This document shows, piece after piece, positions 8,986 to 18,044 of a DNA stretch of 56,026 nucleotides (position 1 is the first letter of the stretch; every line of letters starts with the position of its first letter). The position numbers were made by a program, and so were the translations under genes. This stretch comes from Longimicrobiales bacterium (GTDB taxonomy: Bacteria > Gemmatimonadota > Gemmatimonadetes > Longimicrobiales > RSA9), in NCBI GenBank assembly GCA_035764935.1, contig DASTYK010000051.1, positions 1 through 56,026 on the forward strand, written 5' to 3'. Under the pieces are notes generated by a model. That model worked only from the letters and a program-made list of their open reading frames with translations, was not told the DNA's origin and made no database searches.

Positions 8986-10269
8986 ATGCGCTACACCACC
9001 TATTCCAAGTATACCGGCTCCGTCCTGGATGCCCTGAACATCCAGGACCTGCTGGAGCGGCTCGCGGATTTCCTGCTGCAGAGCGGGTTCGAGGGCGGGC
9101 CGCACTACCACCCGTGGTGGGGGTGGAGCGGGGAGGAGGGGGAGGACAGATCGCTGGACGCGCTCAAGGAGGCGCTGCTGCAGGCGCTGATCGAGAGCGG
9201 CCAGCTCACACCGGAGATGCTCGCCGAGCTGCGTGGTGAAGGTGACGGTGACGAGGAGACGCGGCGCGCGATCGCGGAGCTGCTGGACGAGCTGGTGCGG
9301 CGCCTGGTGGAAGAAGGCTACCTGAACACCAGCCAGGCACCCCAGATGCCGACCGGTCACACGGAGATGACCGGCACGGTGGACGATGCCCGCAAGGCCG
9401 CGCAGCAGGTCGAGTTCAACCTCACGCAGAAAGGCATCGACTTTCTCGGCTACCGCACGCTGAAGAACCTGCTCGGAGCCCTGGGCCGCAGCAGCCTGGG
9501 CTCGCACGACACGCCTCACCTCGCAACGGGAGTGGAAGCGGAGGCGGCACCGAAGACGTACGAGTTCGGCGACACGCTCAACCTCGACATCCCCGCAACG
9601 CTGTCCAACGCGCTTGCACGTGAAGGGATGCGTGTCCCGCTGAACCTGGAGTACGACGACCTGATGGTGCACCAGGCGGAGTACCGGAGCTCCTGCGCGA
9701 CGGTGCTGATGCTGGACATCTCGCACTCCATGATCCTGTACGGGGAGGATCGCTTTACGCCGGCGAAGAAGGTGGCACTGGCGCTGTCGCACCTGATCCG
9801 CACGCAGTATCCCGGCGACACGCTGCGCGTGGTGACGTTCGGCGACCGGGCGCAGGAGATCCCGATCGGGGAGCTGCCGCACGCGAAGGTGGGCCCGTTC
9901 CACACCAACACGGCGGAGGGGCTGAAGCTGGCGCGTCGCATCCTTCTCTCCCAGAAGAAGGACATGCGCCAGATCGTGATGATCACCGACGGCAAGCCGA
10001 GCGCGATCACGGTGGGGCAGGACCGCGTGTACAAGAACCCGGCCGGCCTCGATCCGCGGGTGATCAAGGAGACGCTGCACGAGGTCGCCGCGTGCAGAAA
10101 GGCGGGCATCCTGATCAACACGTTCATGCTCGCGCGCGAGCGCGCACTCGTGCAGTTCGTCAGCAAGGTCTGCGAGATGGCGCGTGGCAAGGCGTACTTC
10201 ACGAATACGGTGACGCTGGGCGAGTATGTGATGCGCGACTTCCTGCGCCGCCGGACGTCCCGGGGCTGA
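8986..10269 (+). CDS. VWA-domain protein, probable partner of the MoxR ATPase
   Basis: A 427-residue soluble protein with an N-terminal helical, acidic half and a C-terminal von Willebrand A domain (about 235-420). The metal-ion-dependent adhesion site is intact: DISHSM at 244-249 supplies DxSxS, HTNTAEG supplies the Thr, and MITDGKPSA supplies the Asp. Such proteins act with MoxR AAA+ ATPases to bind and remodel substrates. The ATG at 8986 follows GGAGG at a good distance; the open frame extends upstream to 8749 but over the mutY start, so that part is rejected. A TATACT hexamer at 8949-8954 could be a -10 box, although no matching -35 is evident. Its own promoter would explain separation from the MoxR gene by mutY. 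Confidence 0.8.
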   Translation: MRYTTYSKYTGSVLDALNIQDLLERLADFLLQSGFEGGPHYHPWWGWSGEEGEDRSLDALKEALLQALIESGQLTPEMLAELRGEGDGDEETRRAIAELLDELVRRLVEEGYLNTSQAPQMPTGHTEMTGTVDDARKAAQQVEFNLTQKGIDFLGYRTLKNLLGALGRSSLGSHDTPHLATGVEAEAAPKTYEFGDTLNLDIPATLSNALAREGMRVPLNLEYDDLMVHQAEYRSSCATVLMLDISHSMILYGEDRFTPAKKVALALSHLIRTQYPGDTLRVVTFGDRAQEIPIGELPHAKVGPFHTNTAEGLKLARRILLSQKKDMRQIVMITDGKPSAITVGQDRVYKNPAGLDPRVIKETLHEVAACRKAGILINTFMLARERALVQFVSKVCEMARGKAYFTNTVTLGEYVMRDFLRRRTSRG

Positions 10270-10372
10270 GCGGGGCTGGCCTGATTTTCGCCCTTGCCAC
10301 TGGCCCGGCGCGCGGCGGCGTCGCATTCTGCAGCGCGAACCCTGACGGCAACCAGCGACAACGGGCTCTTGC

Positions 10373-11293
10373 ATGACGTGGTGGGAAGCGATCCTTCTGG
10401 GCGTGGTACAGGGAATCACAGAGTTCTTCCCCGTGTCCAGCTCCGGACACCTCGTCATGTCACAGCACCTTCTCGGCCTCTCCGTGCCGGGGATCGGCTT
10501 CGAGGTCGCCGTGCACGTCGCCACGCTGATCTCGGTGCTGATCGTTTACCGCCACAAGGTGTTCAGGCTGCTGCGCGGGGCCATCGGCATGGAGGAGGAG
10601 TCCGCCTGGCCGTACCTGCTGAAGCTGGTGCTGGCCTCCGTGCCGGCAGCAATCGTCGGCCTGGCATTCAAGGACTGGTTCGAGGAGCGGTTCGACGATC
10701 CCGTGTTCGCGGGCACCATGCTGCTCGTGACGGGCATGCTGGTATGGTCGAGCCGCTGGACGCGCGCGGAGCGTGCACCGTCGTGGAAGGAATTCATCCC
10801 GCTCGTTCTTGCGACGATCGTGGCGCTGCTGCTTGGCTCGTTCGCCGCGTTCCTGGTGGTGAGCGCAATCCTGCTGGTGATCTTTGCACTGTCCCGGGCG
10901 ACAGCCCGTCACGAGTGGAAGCAGGAGCCGACGTGGGGCGGCGCGCTGATGATGGGTATCGCGCAGGCGTGCGCCATCCTGCCCGGCATAACACGCTCCG
11001 GGTCGACGGTGGTCACAGGGCTGTGGCGGCGGATCGATCCTGTCGCCGCGGCGGAGTTCTCCTTCCTGATGTCGATCCCGGCGATCATCGGTGCGGCCGT
11101 TCTGTCGCTGCCCGAGATGGCCGAGGGTGGTGCACAGGTAGCGACTGTGCCCCTCGTCGCGGGGTTCCTCGCATCCGGCATCGCGGGGGTGCTCGCGATA
11201 CGCTGGTTCGTCGCGCTCCTGGCGAAGCAGAACTTCTACGTGTTCTCATACTACTGCTGGCTGGCGGGTACGCTCTTTCTGCTGACCCTCTAG
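10373..11293 (+). CDS. uppP: Undecaprenyl-diphosphatase
   Basis: The 306-residue polytopic membrane protein is UppP/BacA, which dephosphorylates undecaprenyl pyrophosphate so the lipid carrier can be reused for peptidoglycan and other envelope polymers; overproduction gives bacitracin resistance. Both active-site signatures are present: VQGITEFFPVSSSGHL (residues about 12-27) and PGITRSGSTV (about 204-213). About eight hydrophobic segments cover the rest. Length is slightly above the typical 265-280 because of a longer central loop. It begins 103 bases after the VWA gene and ends shortly before a clear terminator hairpin. Confidence 0.95.
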   Translation: MTWWEAILLGVVQGITEFFPVSSSGHLVMSQHLLGLSVPGIGFEVAVHVATLISVLIVYRHKVFRLLRGAIGMEEESAWPYLLKLVLASVPAAIVGLAFKDWFEERFDDPVFAGTMLLVTGMLVWSSRWTRAERAPSWKEFIPLVLATIVALLLGSFAAFLVVSAILLVIFALSRATARHEWKQEPTWGGALMMGIAQACAILPGITRSGSTVVTGLWRRIDPVAAAEFSFLMSIPAIIGAAVLSLPEMAEGGAQVATVPLVAGFLASGIAGVLAIRWFVALLAKQNFYVFSYYCWLAGTLFLLTL

Positions 11294-11319
11294 CAGGCAG
11301 CGCAGCGGGATAACGAAGC

Positions 11320-11346
11320 GGCCCCGCAGCCAGTCGCTGCGGGGCC
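11320..11346. terminator. Bidirectional hairpin terminator after uppP and the M14 peptidase gene
   Basis: A perfect 11-bp stem (GGCCCCGCAGC pairing with GCTGCGGGGCC) with a 5-base loop lies between the convergent uppP and M14 peptidase genes. There is no T run, so termination may depend on the stem alone; its symmetry and position suit both strands. Confidence 0.7.
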
Positions 11347-11388
11347 GTCGTGCATTCCGTTCTGCCAGCGCCGATCAGGCCGCGGCGG

Positions 11389-14250
11389 CTACTGTCGTTG
11401 CTGCGCCTCCGTCGTGACCGCACTCGCCGGTGTGCTGACCGGCATGTCGTTCCAGCTCATCAGCGAGTTCCAGACAAGCGGGATCTCGTGATGGTTGAGG
11501 AACCGGTGGAGCGGGTTGAACGAGAACGCGACCACGCGGCCCTGACCGACCGGGACGTCGAAGATCGCGCCCTGGCCGACGATCACGTTCTCGTTGCGGA
11601 CCATGCCGGACAACACGTAGCGGCTGTCGTCGCCGGAGCGTTCAGCGCGAGCCGGGCCTGTGGATTCCGGCCGTTCGTCCGCGGCGGCCCGTGTCTCGGG
11701 CATCCCCATCATCTCGCCCGCAGGCTCGGGCCGTTCATCGGCAGCCGGCCTGGTGCCGTACTGTGCGACGACCAGGTCGCGGTCGCGGCGGTCCACGGCG
11801 AACAGGGGGCCGTTGCCGCGGAAGAGGTGGAACGTCTCGGGATAGCCGTACATGACCGGGTGCTCCGGCCGACGCGCTTTCGCGGTCACCACGGACCCCG
11901 GGTGGAACAGGTTGCCGGTCGGCCGCTCGCTCAGCTGCCGGGCGAGGCCGCCGTCGGACGCCAGCCGGGTAGGATTGCCGAGCGTGACGAGCATGCCACC
12001 GCCCTCGATGAAGCGCTGCAGGCCGGCCAGCCCCTCGAAGCCCATGCCGCCCGTCATGTCAGCGGTGGAGTCGGGCGTGCCGTGCGACGGGAACTCGGCT
12101 GTCCTGGTGAATGGCATCGGTCCCCACTTCCGGTCGATGCCGTGCACGAGCTGCTCCAGCTCACCGCGCACCTGGGGGACCAGTATGACATCGAAGCGGC
12201 TGCGCAGGTTGCCGGCGCGCAGGTCGTCCTTGTCGATCGAGGTGTACGGCACGCCGTACTGCTCGAGGGTGAAGCGCGCCCAGCCTTCGTCCTGGGTGTT
12301 GTACCAGGTGTGGTAGACGGCGACGCGCGGGACGTCAGCCGCGTGGCGCGGCACGTTGGGCGCGCGGTTCGTTGCAACGAGATCGACGCCGAAGCGCTGC
12401 GCGAGCTGCTGTGCGACGTCACGCGACGCACCGCTGATCACGAGGCTGCCGGCGGGGAAGGAGTCGCGTCCGACCGTGAACGCAGAGCGTGCGACCTCGG
12501 CCGTCGCGCCCTGTCCGTTCTCCGCGAGCCAGTACAGCGCGGGCAGCAGCTCGCCCTGGCCGGTGTGCGCGGCCACGTGGATGCTGCCGTTGCCGCGCAC
12601 GCCGCCGGCGTACGCAACCGTGTCGGTCAGCAGCGCCAGGTCGTCCCACTCGAAGATGCCGGGATCGTCGACCGGCTCGACGTCGACGCCATACAGGTAG
12701 CCGAGCGTCCAGGCGATGTCGTCGTAGGGCGGGTGCTCGGCGTCCTCCGGGAAGTCCTGCTTCGTGAGCAGGGTCACGGCCAGGTCGCGATACGGCTGAT
12801 CGAGGCGCACGACGAAGTCGCCGTCGCGACGCTGGTGCACTTCGATTGCCTGCCTCTGGAGCTGGTTCACGAGGTACGCCGTGCGCCGCGGGTCGCGCTG
12901 CTCGTCGAAGCCGGGGATGACGAAGCCGTGCGGTGCCTTGGTCTGCCCGCGCGTGATGCTGTTGCTTCCCTTCTGCCAGAAGTTGCGCAGCAGCAGGTCG
13001 CCGTTCTCCGCGGTGAACAGCAGCGACGCGAGCACGCCGGCCTGCATGTAGTTGGTGTTGTTGCGCAGAGACCAGCGCACCTTCGCCGTGGGCGGCCAGT
13101 GACGGTACCACTGGCGGCTGGTCACCGGATCACCTGCATACCGCTGGTTCGACAGGTCGCGCACGTAGGTCTCTGCGCCGGCGTTGCCGAACGTCTCGTA
13201 GAAGCGTGCGATGCTGTTGTGGTTGTTGGCCACCCAGGCCGCGTAGCCCGGCCACCAGCCGTCGAAGAAGCCCCAGTGCCAGACACCCGGCATGTTCTGC
13301 GCGGACAGGCGCGTGATGTCGTTGTTCGCGAACAGCTGCCACTCGCCGACCACGATCGGGTCGTTTTCGTGGTTGTAGGGACCGGTGCCGGTCGAGATGT
13401 AGAGCAGCGGCACCGACTCGTGCAGATCGTGGATGACGAGCGGGTGCCAGTCGTAGTACGCGCGGAAGAGTGCCCTGGTCAGCTCCTGCGAAACCTGGAT
13501 GCCATCCCGGTTGTTGTCGTGGACGACGTACTTGCCCCAGTACGGTGTCGAGCGTGGGAACCCGTCGTCGAACGTCTCGCGTCCCCTGGTGTAGCGGTTG
13601 TACCAGTCGACCTGGCGGTCGCGACCGTCCGGCTCCGCGACGGGGTTGATGATGGTGATGACCTCGTTGCGGATGCGTGCGACGTCGGGGTCGTCGCTCA
13701 CGGCGAGCCGGTATGCGAGCTCCGGCAACATCTCCGGCGGCCCCATCTCCGGGGAGTGCAGTCCGCCGTTCAGCATGTAGATCGGCTTCGCATCGGCGAT
13801 CACGGCGTCCACTTCCGTGGCTGCCAGCGTGCGCGGATCGGCGAGCCGCGCGAGCTGCGAGCGGTAGTGGTCGAGTCGCTGCATGGTCTGCTCGTCGGTG
13901 ACGATGACGAGCAGGATCTCACGACCTTCCTCGCTGGTGCCGATCGTCTCCACGCGCACGCGCGGTGTGGCCGCGGCAAGGGCGCGATAGTAGGCGTACA
14001 GCTCGTCCGTCGAATGCATGACGCCCGGCGCGCCGGAGATCACGCCGAAATGGTCCCTGGGCGACGGGACCGTCGGATGGTCCGGCAGGGTCGAGACCGT
14101 GGTCGACAGGAAGAGCGTGTCCGTCGTGTACTCACGGATGAGACGGCCGTATTCCTCGTCGAGTGGCAGTCGCTGCTGTGCAGCCGCGGGCAGGGCGGCC
14201 ACGAGCAGCGCGAGGAGAACGGACGACGGACGCAGGACGGCGCGTCGCAT
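11389..14250 (-). CDS. Secreted M14-family zinc carboxypeptidase-like protein
   Basis: A 953-residue exported protein. The start at 14250 gives a signal peptide MRRAVLRPSS then a hydrophobic stretch ending in PAAAQ (cleavage near residue 25), preceded by AGGAG; the open frame continues upstream without coding signs. The N-terminal half is an M14 metallocarboxypeptidase domain: zinc ligands His165 and Glu168 in HSPEMG, a third His in HDLHES, and INPVAEPDGRDR matching the family's substrate-site region. The C-terminal half, about 400 residues, resembles the long glutamine-amidotransferase-like tail found in secreted M14 proteins of this type. It likely degrades peptides outside the cytoplasmic membrane. 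It is transcribed alone, towards uppP. Confidence 0.85.
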   Translation of the reverse strand: MRRAVLRPSSVLLALLVAALPAAAQQRLPLDEEYGRLIREYTTDTLFLSTTVSTLPDHPTVPSPRDHFGVISGAPGVMHSTDELYAYYRALAAATPRVRVETIGTSEEGREILLVIVTDEQTMQRLDHYRSQLARLADPRTLAATEVDAVIADAKPIYMLNGGLHSPEMGPPEMLPELAYRLAVSDDPDVARIRNEVITIINPVAEPDGRDRQVDWYNRYTRGRETFDDGFPRSTPYWGKYVVHDNNRDGIQVSQELTRALFRAYYDWHPLVIHDLHESVPLLYISTGTGPYNHENDPIVVGEWQLFANNDITRLSAQNMPGVWHWGFFDGWWPGYAAWVANNHNSIARFYETFGNAGAETYVRDLSNQRYAGDPVTSRQWYRHWPPTAKVRWSLRNNTNYMQAGVLASLLFTAENGDLLLRNFWQKGSNSITRGQTKAPHGFVIPGFDEQRDPRRTAYLVNQLQRQAIEVHQRRDGDFVVRLDQPYRDLAVTLLTKQDFPEDAEHPPYDDIAWTLGYLYGVDVEPVDDPGIFEWDDLALLTDTVAYAGGVRGNGSIHVAAHTGQGELLPALYWLAENGQGATAEVARSAFTVGRDSFPAGSLVISGASRDVAQQLAQRFGVDLVATNRAPNVPRHAADVPRVAVYHTWYNTQDEGWARFTLEQYGVPYTSIDKDDLRAGNLRSRFDVILVPQVRGELEQLVHGIDRKWGPMPFTRTAEFPSHGTPDSTADMTGGMGFEGLAGLQRFIEGGGMLVTLGNPTRLASDGGLARQLSERPTGNLFHPGSVVTAKARRPEHPVMYGYPETFHLFRGNGPLFAVDRRDRDLVVAQYGTRPAADERPEPAGEMMGMPETRAAADERPESTGPARAERSGDDSRYVLSGMVRNENVIVGQGAIFDVPVGQGRVVAFSFNPLHRFLNHHEIPLVWNSLMSWNDMPVSTPASAVTTEAQQRQ

Positions 14251-14381
14251 GGCGGCTCCTGGTGCGATGGGGTCGTTTGACGTCGAGGGTAGGAGGGATT
14301 GATAGGGCGCGGCGGCTGTCCTGCGCAAGTTGATCCGCCGGGGGACCATCCATACGTTCGGAGTTTTACGGGAATGCTGTC

Positions 14382-14780
14382 ATGAGCTCATCGGAATCGA
14401 TCCACCTCACACCGCCCGCGCGGCTCGCCTGTTTCGGCGCAGATTCGACGCCGGCCACGGTCGAGCTGCTCGAGCGACCCTTTTCCTGGCGGATGACGCG
14501 TGCCCTGCTGGCCGCCGGTATCGGCCTCGGGCTCGCGCCGGTCGCCGCCATTGTACCGCCCCATATCCCGTGGGCCGGCGCCGCACTCATTGGCGGCGGC
14601 GTGATCGCACGCGGCCGCTGGATCGAGCGCTACACGCTCGCCCGGATCGAGGGGACCTGCCCACGCTGCAGTGGTGCCATCAAGATGACGCCCGCCCGGC
14701 GCCTGAAGGACCCGGAGTCGATCACGTGCGGCAACTGCGGCGAGACCGTGCTGGTGGAGGTCGAAATCCCCGGCAGCTAG
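14382..14780 (+). CDS. Small membrane protein with C-terminal zinc ribbon
   Basis: A 132-residue protein of unknown function. A short soluble N-terminus (1-35) is followed by two hydrophobic segments (about 38-58 and 63-78), then a cytoplasmic tail with a zinc-ribbon Cys pattern: CPRC near residue 92 and CGNC near residue 118. I do not recognise a named family. It diverges from the M14 peptidase gene and stands 117 bases before the MltD-like gene, which may or may not be co-transcribed. Even codon use and its two Cys pairs support it being a real gene. Confidence 0.6.
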   Translation: MSSSESIHLTPPARLACFGADSTPATVELLERPFSWRMTRALLAAGIGLGLAPVAAIVPPHIPWAGAALIGGGVIARGRWIERYTLARIEGTCPRCSGAIKMTPARRLKDPESITCGNCGETVLVEVEIPGS

Positions 14781-14857
14781 GGGAACACCGGCCGTCGCTC
14801 CGGCACTGCTCGTTCGGCCCCCTGCACCCCTTCGGCCCGACCGGAACGATGCTTGCA

Positions 14858-14894
14858 ACCTCCACTGGAGCAAGTAGTTGCAACCACTGGAGGT
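14858..14894 (+). promoter_or_regulatory. Hairpin that can mask the ribosome binding site of the MltD-like gene
   Basis: ACCTCCACTGG (14858-14868) can pair with CCACTGGAGGT (14884-14894) over 11 positions with one mismatch. The 3' arm contains the GGAGG ribosome binding site just before the ATG at 14898. An alternative local hairpin uses CTCCA and TGGAG within 14860-14870, flanked by CTTG and CAAG. The two structures exclude each other, as in a translational switch. No trigger is visible and this is a structural prediction only. Confidence 0.4.
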
Positions 14895-14897
14895 CCG

Positions 14898-16022
14898 ATG
14901 GAGCACAGGGACGCAGGCGAACGGAACGGGCGCCGGGGGGAACATCACGCCACGGCAGGCACGGAGCAACGGACGCAGCCAGGCCAGGATAATGGCGATG
15001 ACCGCGTGCGGCGGGCCGCTCGCGGCGTCTCGTCGGCCGTGCACAGGAACAAGGGCACCGTCGCCGCTGCGGGACTCGCCGCGAGCTCCATAGCCATGAT
15101 CGCGGGGGGCATGAACCCCGCCGCCGAGGCTCCTGCGCAGGCGGCACTGGAAGGGCTGGCAGACGCGTCGGAGACGGTCCGGCGCGAGGTGGTGCCCGCC
15201 TCGGCCGCGTTCGACCTGCCGAAGCACGAACACGAGAACATCGACTTCTTCGTCGAGTTCCTGGCCGGCGACAAGCACGAGCGGACGGGTGAATGGCTCG
15301 AGCGGATCGGCAAGTACGGGCCGATGATCCAGGAAGAGCTGCGCGCGCGGGGCATGCCGCAGGACCTGCTGTACCTCACGATGATCGAGAGCGGCTTCGA
15401 TCCGAACGCGTACTCGTCGGCGCACGCGGCCGGCCTCTGGCAGTTCATCGAGGAGACCGGCGAGCGCTACGGGCTGGAAGTTTCCGAGTACGTCGACGAG
15501 CGGCGTGACCCGGTCAAGGCGACCGGCGCTGCACTCACGTACCTGCAGGAGATGCACGACCGTTTCGACAGCTGGTTCCTCTCGGCGGCTGGCTACAACA
15601 CCGGCGAGAACCGCGTGGGCCGGCTGATGCGCGAGATCACCGGCTCGGAGCAGGGCTCCGAGGACGATTACTGGAAGATCTGGCCGCGACTGCCGCGCGA
15701 GACGCGCGACTACGTGCCGCTCATGCTGGCCGCTCGCGAGATCGCTTCACAGCCCGAAAAGTACGGTTTCACCAGTGTCGAGCTGCAGGAGCCGCTCGCC
15801 TTCGACGAGGTCCTCGTTCCCGGCGGCACGCCCCTCTCGGATGTGGCCGCCGCCGCGGGCGTGAACCAGGCGGTGGTCGAGGACCTGAACCCGCACTTCG
15901 TCAAGAAGATGACGCCGCCGGGACGTGAGATGGCTGTGCGCGTTCCCGTTGGAATGCAGCAGCAGGTCGCGGCCGCCTTCGAGCAGCCGACCGGCGTTGC
16001 GGAACGCGACCTGGCCGACTGA
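14898..16022 (+). CDS. MltD-like membrane-bound lytic transglycosylase
   Basis: A 374-residue peptidoglycan lytic transglycosylase. After a charged, low-complexity head (1-50) comes one hydrophobic segment (about 55-75) that anchors or exports the protein. The SLT/GH23 catalytic domain follows: the catalytic Glu lies in LTMIESGFDPNAYS, followed by AAGLWQFIEETG and AAGYNTGENRV, with the later DYVPLMLAA region typical of MltD. A C-terminal LysM-like segment (about 305-355) probably binds glycan. The start at ATG 14898 is chosen over the upstream frame because GGAGG precedes it. Its stop is only 3 bases from the convergent M61 peptidase stop. Its translation may be controlled by the hairpin described at 14858-14894. 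Confidence 0.85.
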   Translation: MEHRDAGERNGRRGEHHATAGTEQRTQPGQDNGDDRVRRAARGVSSAVHRNKGTVAAAGLAASSIAMIAGGMNPAAEAPAQAALEGLADASETVRREVVPASAAFDLPKHEHENIDFFVEFLAGDKHERTGEWLERIGKYGPMIQEELRARGMPQDLLYLTMIESGFDPNAYSSAHAAGLWQFIEETGERYGLEVSEYVDERRDPVKATGAALTYLQEMHDRFDSWFLSAAGYNTGENRVGRLMREITGSEQGSEDDYWKIWPRLPRETRDYVPLMLAAREIASQPEKYGFTSVELQEPLAFDEVLVPGGTPLSDVAAAAGVNQAVVEDLNPHFVKKMTPPGREMAVRVPVGMQQQVAAAFEQPTGVAERDLAD

Positions 16023-16025
16023 CGA

Positions 16026-17873
16026 CTAGCGCAGCACGGTTGCCCGGCTGCCGAGCCATGCCTCGCGGAAGGCGATCGCATCGGCGGCCGGGTTGTCGAC
16101 CGGCACGACAACCAGCGTCTCGTCCTCCTGGATCGTGATCGGCCGCGTCAGCACCTCACCCCGGATCTCGTAGGTCACCGTCGTGCGCGTGCCAGGCGCC
16201 ATCGCGGCGACGAGCTGCTGCAGCTGGTCGGCGCTGGCGACAGTCGTCTCCCCGAGTGCTCGAATGATCGCTCCCTGGTCCACGCCGGCATCGTAGAGCG
16301 GCGTATCGATGCGCGTCGCCGTTGCGACCAGCACCCCGCCCCCCGGTGCGTCTTCCAGGCGGGTCGGTCCCAGCCACGGCACGCCCGGGCGCGCCAGCCG
16401 GACCTCCGCGCCGGCCGGCTGCAGGAGCCGCGCGTAGTCGGGCGCTTCACGTCCCTCGATGTAGCGCTGGAAGAACTCGTTCGCGAACCGCCGGTTTCCG
16501 GTCACGTCCGCGAGCGCGGTCCGCAGGTCGGCGATCGTGTAATTGTCGAAGGACCGGCCGTGACGCTGCCACAGCTCGCGCATGTAGTCGTCCAGCGTGA
16601 TCCCGTCGAAGCGCGTGCGCAGCTCGAGGTCGAGCGCGAGCCCGATGCCGGCGCCCCACGTGTAGTACGAGATGAACGTGTTGCCGCGGTTGTTCGGATC
16701 GATGGACACTGCCGCGTCGACGAACGGGGCCTGCATACTCATCTCGACGGGAGAAAAGAAGCGGCGGCCCCTGCCGTTCACCACGGCGTTGATGGTGCCG
16801 CTCAGGCCGCCCAGGTACTGCTCGTCGTCTAGCACGCCCGCGCGTCGCATCGTGAGGTCGTCGTAGTAGCTGGTGAACCCCTCACCGAACCACAGCTCGC
16901 CCGACATGTTCGCCTCCTCGAAGTCGAACGGCTCGAGTGCAGCGCTGCGCAGCCGCTCCATGTTCCAGGCGTGGAAGAACTCGTGTGCCACGGTGCCGAG
17001 CAGGCCGGTCATGTTGTCGGCGAGCGACGAGGACGAGGTCAGGATCGTCGAGTTCCGGTGCTCCATCCCGTCGCCGGCGGCCCAGGGCAGGTAGCAGGCG
17101 ATAAAGGTGTACTCGCCGTAATCGAACCGGGGGTACTCGCCGAAGACTGCCGCCTGCTCCGCCGCGATGGCCCACGTCTGTTCGGCGTAGGAGCGGGCTT
17201 CCGCCTCCGTGCCGAGGTGATGCAGCGCGATGCGCAGCGTCTGCGTGCGGCCGTCCTGCCTGACTTCGTGCTCGAGCACGGTGTGGTCGCTCAGCTCGGT
17301 CGGGCTGTCGAGGAAGTACGCCAGGTCGGGCGCGGTGAACGTGGTCGCCTCCGCGGTGGGCACCAGCTGCGTGGCGACGCGCCAGCCGGAGCCGTCAGGG
17401 ATGTCGAACGTCACGCGGATCGGGCGCTCCCCGGTGTTGCGCGCCCACATGAACGTTGCCGGCATGTTCAGGTGCGCATGCGTGTTGTCCACTGCCGCGT
17501 ACGTCCCGTCGGCGCGGTCCGCGAACAGGGTGTAGCGCACCCGGACCGTGCCGTCGTGCCCGGCCACGTTCCACTGGTGCACATTCGGCCGGCTGACCTC
17601 GAGCGTGTCGCCGGCTGCACTGGTAGCGACGACGTCGTACACGTTCTTCGCGAACTCGTGCAGCGCGTAGCGTCCCGGCGATGACCGGCTCATGCGCAGC
17701 TCCAGCGGCTGTGGCGGCAGGTTACGGTACTCGATCAACACCTGCGCCTCGTGATGCAGCGCATTCGGGAAGGAGATGCGGTACACCGTCGTGTCCTGCG
17801 CCGCTGCGGGTATCGCCGCCAGCAGAAGCGCGCAGAGCGCGCCGAACAGCGTCATCGGCCTGGAAACCGTCAT
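16026..17873 (-). CDS. Secreted M61-family (glycyl) aminopeptidase with PDZ domain
   Basis: A 615-residue exported metallopeptidase. The signal peptide is hydrophobic to about residue 25 (ending PAAAQ). Zinc motif HEFFH is at 297-301 and the downstream Glu ligand is in GEGFTSYY (Glu331). The N-terminal beta-domain (30-230) and a C-terminal PDZ domain (about 500-590) complete the M61 architecture; the founding activity is glycyl aminopeptidase. The ATG at 17873 is preferred, but ATG 17855 would also give a signal peptide. The upstream extension of the open frame to 17987 lacks coding character. It diverges from the TonB receptor gene and converges with the MltD-like gene. Confidence 0.9.
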   Translation of the reverse strand: MTVSRPMTLFGALCALLLAAIPAAAQDTTVYRISFPNALHHEAQVLIEYRNLPPQPLELRMSRSSPGRYALHEFAKNVYDVVATSAAGDTLEVSRPNVHQWNVAGHDGTVRVRYTLFADRADGTYAAVDNTHAHLNMPATFMWARNTGERPIRVTFDIPDGSGWRVATQLVPTAEATTFTAPDLAYFLDSPTELSDHTVLEHEVRQDGRTQTLRIALHHLGTEAEARSYAEQTWAIAAEQAAVFGEYPRFDYGEYTFIACYLPWAAGDGMEHRNSTILTSSSSLADNMTGLLGTVAHEFFHAWNMERLRSAALEPFDFEEANMSGELWFGEGFTSYYDDLTMRRAGVLDDEQYLGGLSGTINAVVNGRGRRFFSPVEMSMQAPFVDAAVSIDPNNRGNTFISYYTWGAGIGLALDLELRTRFDGITLDDYMRELWQRHGRSFDNYTIADLRTALADVTGNRRFANEFFQRYIEGREAPDYARLLQPAGAEVRLARPGVPWLGPTRLEDAPGGGVLVATATRIDTPLYDAGVDQGAIIRALGETTVASADQLQQLVAAMAPGTRTTVTYEIRGEVLTRPITIQEDETLVVVPVDNPAADAIAFREAWLGSRATVLR

Positions 17874-18044
17874 GTGTGCCTGCTGAGATCGGGTATCGCG
17901 GCGCCTGCGCACGTGCCGGTGCCGTCCTGCGCCAAGAATGTCCATGCCGCGGGGGCAGTGCAACCCGACCGTGCGAGGGGTGGCCATCAGGGGTATTATG
18001 CGGCTGCCACGCCAACTGGAACGAAGTCGAGAGGAAGCGAACTG

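Noticed and set aside
11350-14280. A 976-residue open frame on the + strand opposite the M14 peptidase gene
   Set aside because: It has no recognisable protein pattern, is rich in Arg/Val/His of the kind produced by reading GC-rich genes in antisense, and the M14 protein on the other strand has clear motifs and a signal peptide.
17874-18044. A cobalamin riboswitch before the TonB receptor
   Set aside because: I could not find the conserved B12 box or the expected multi-helix arrangement in this 171-base stretch.
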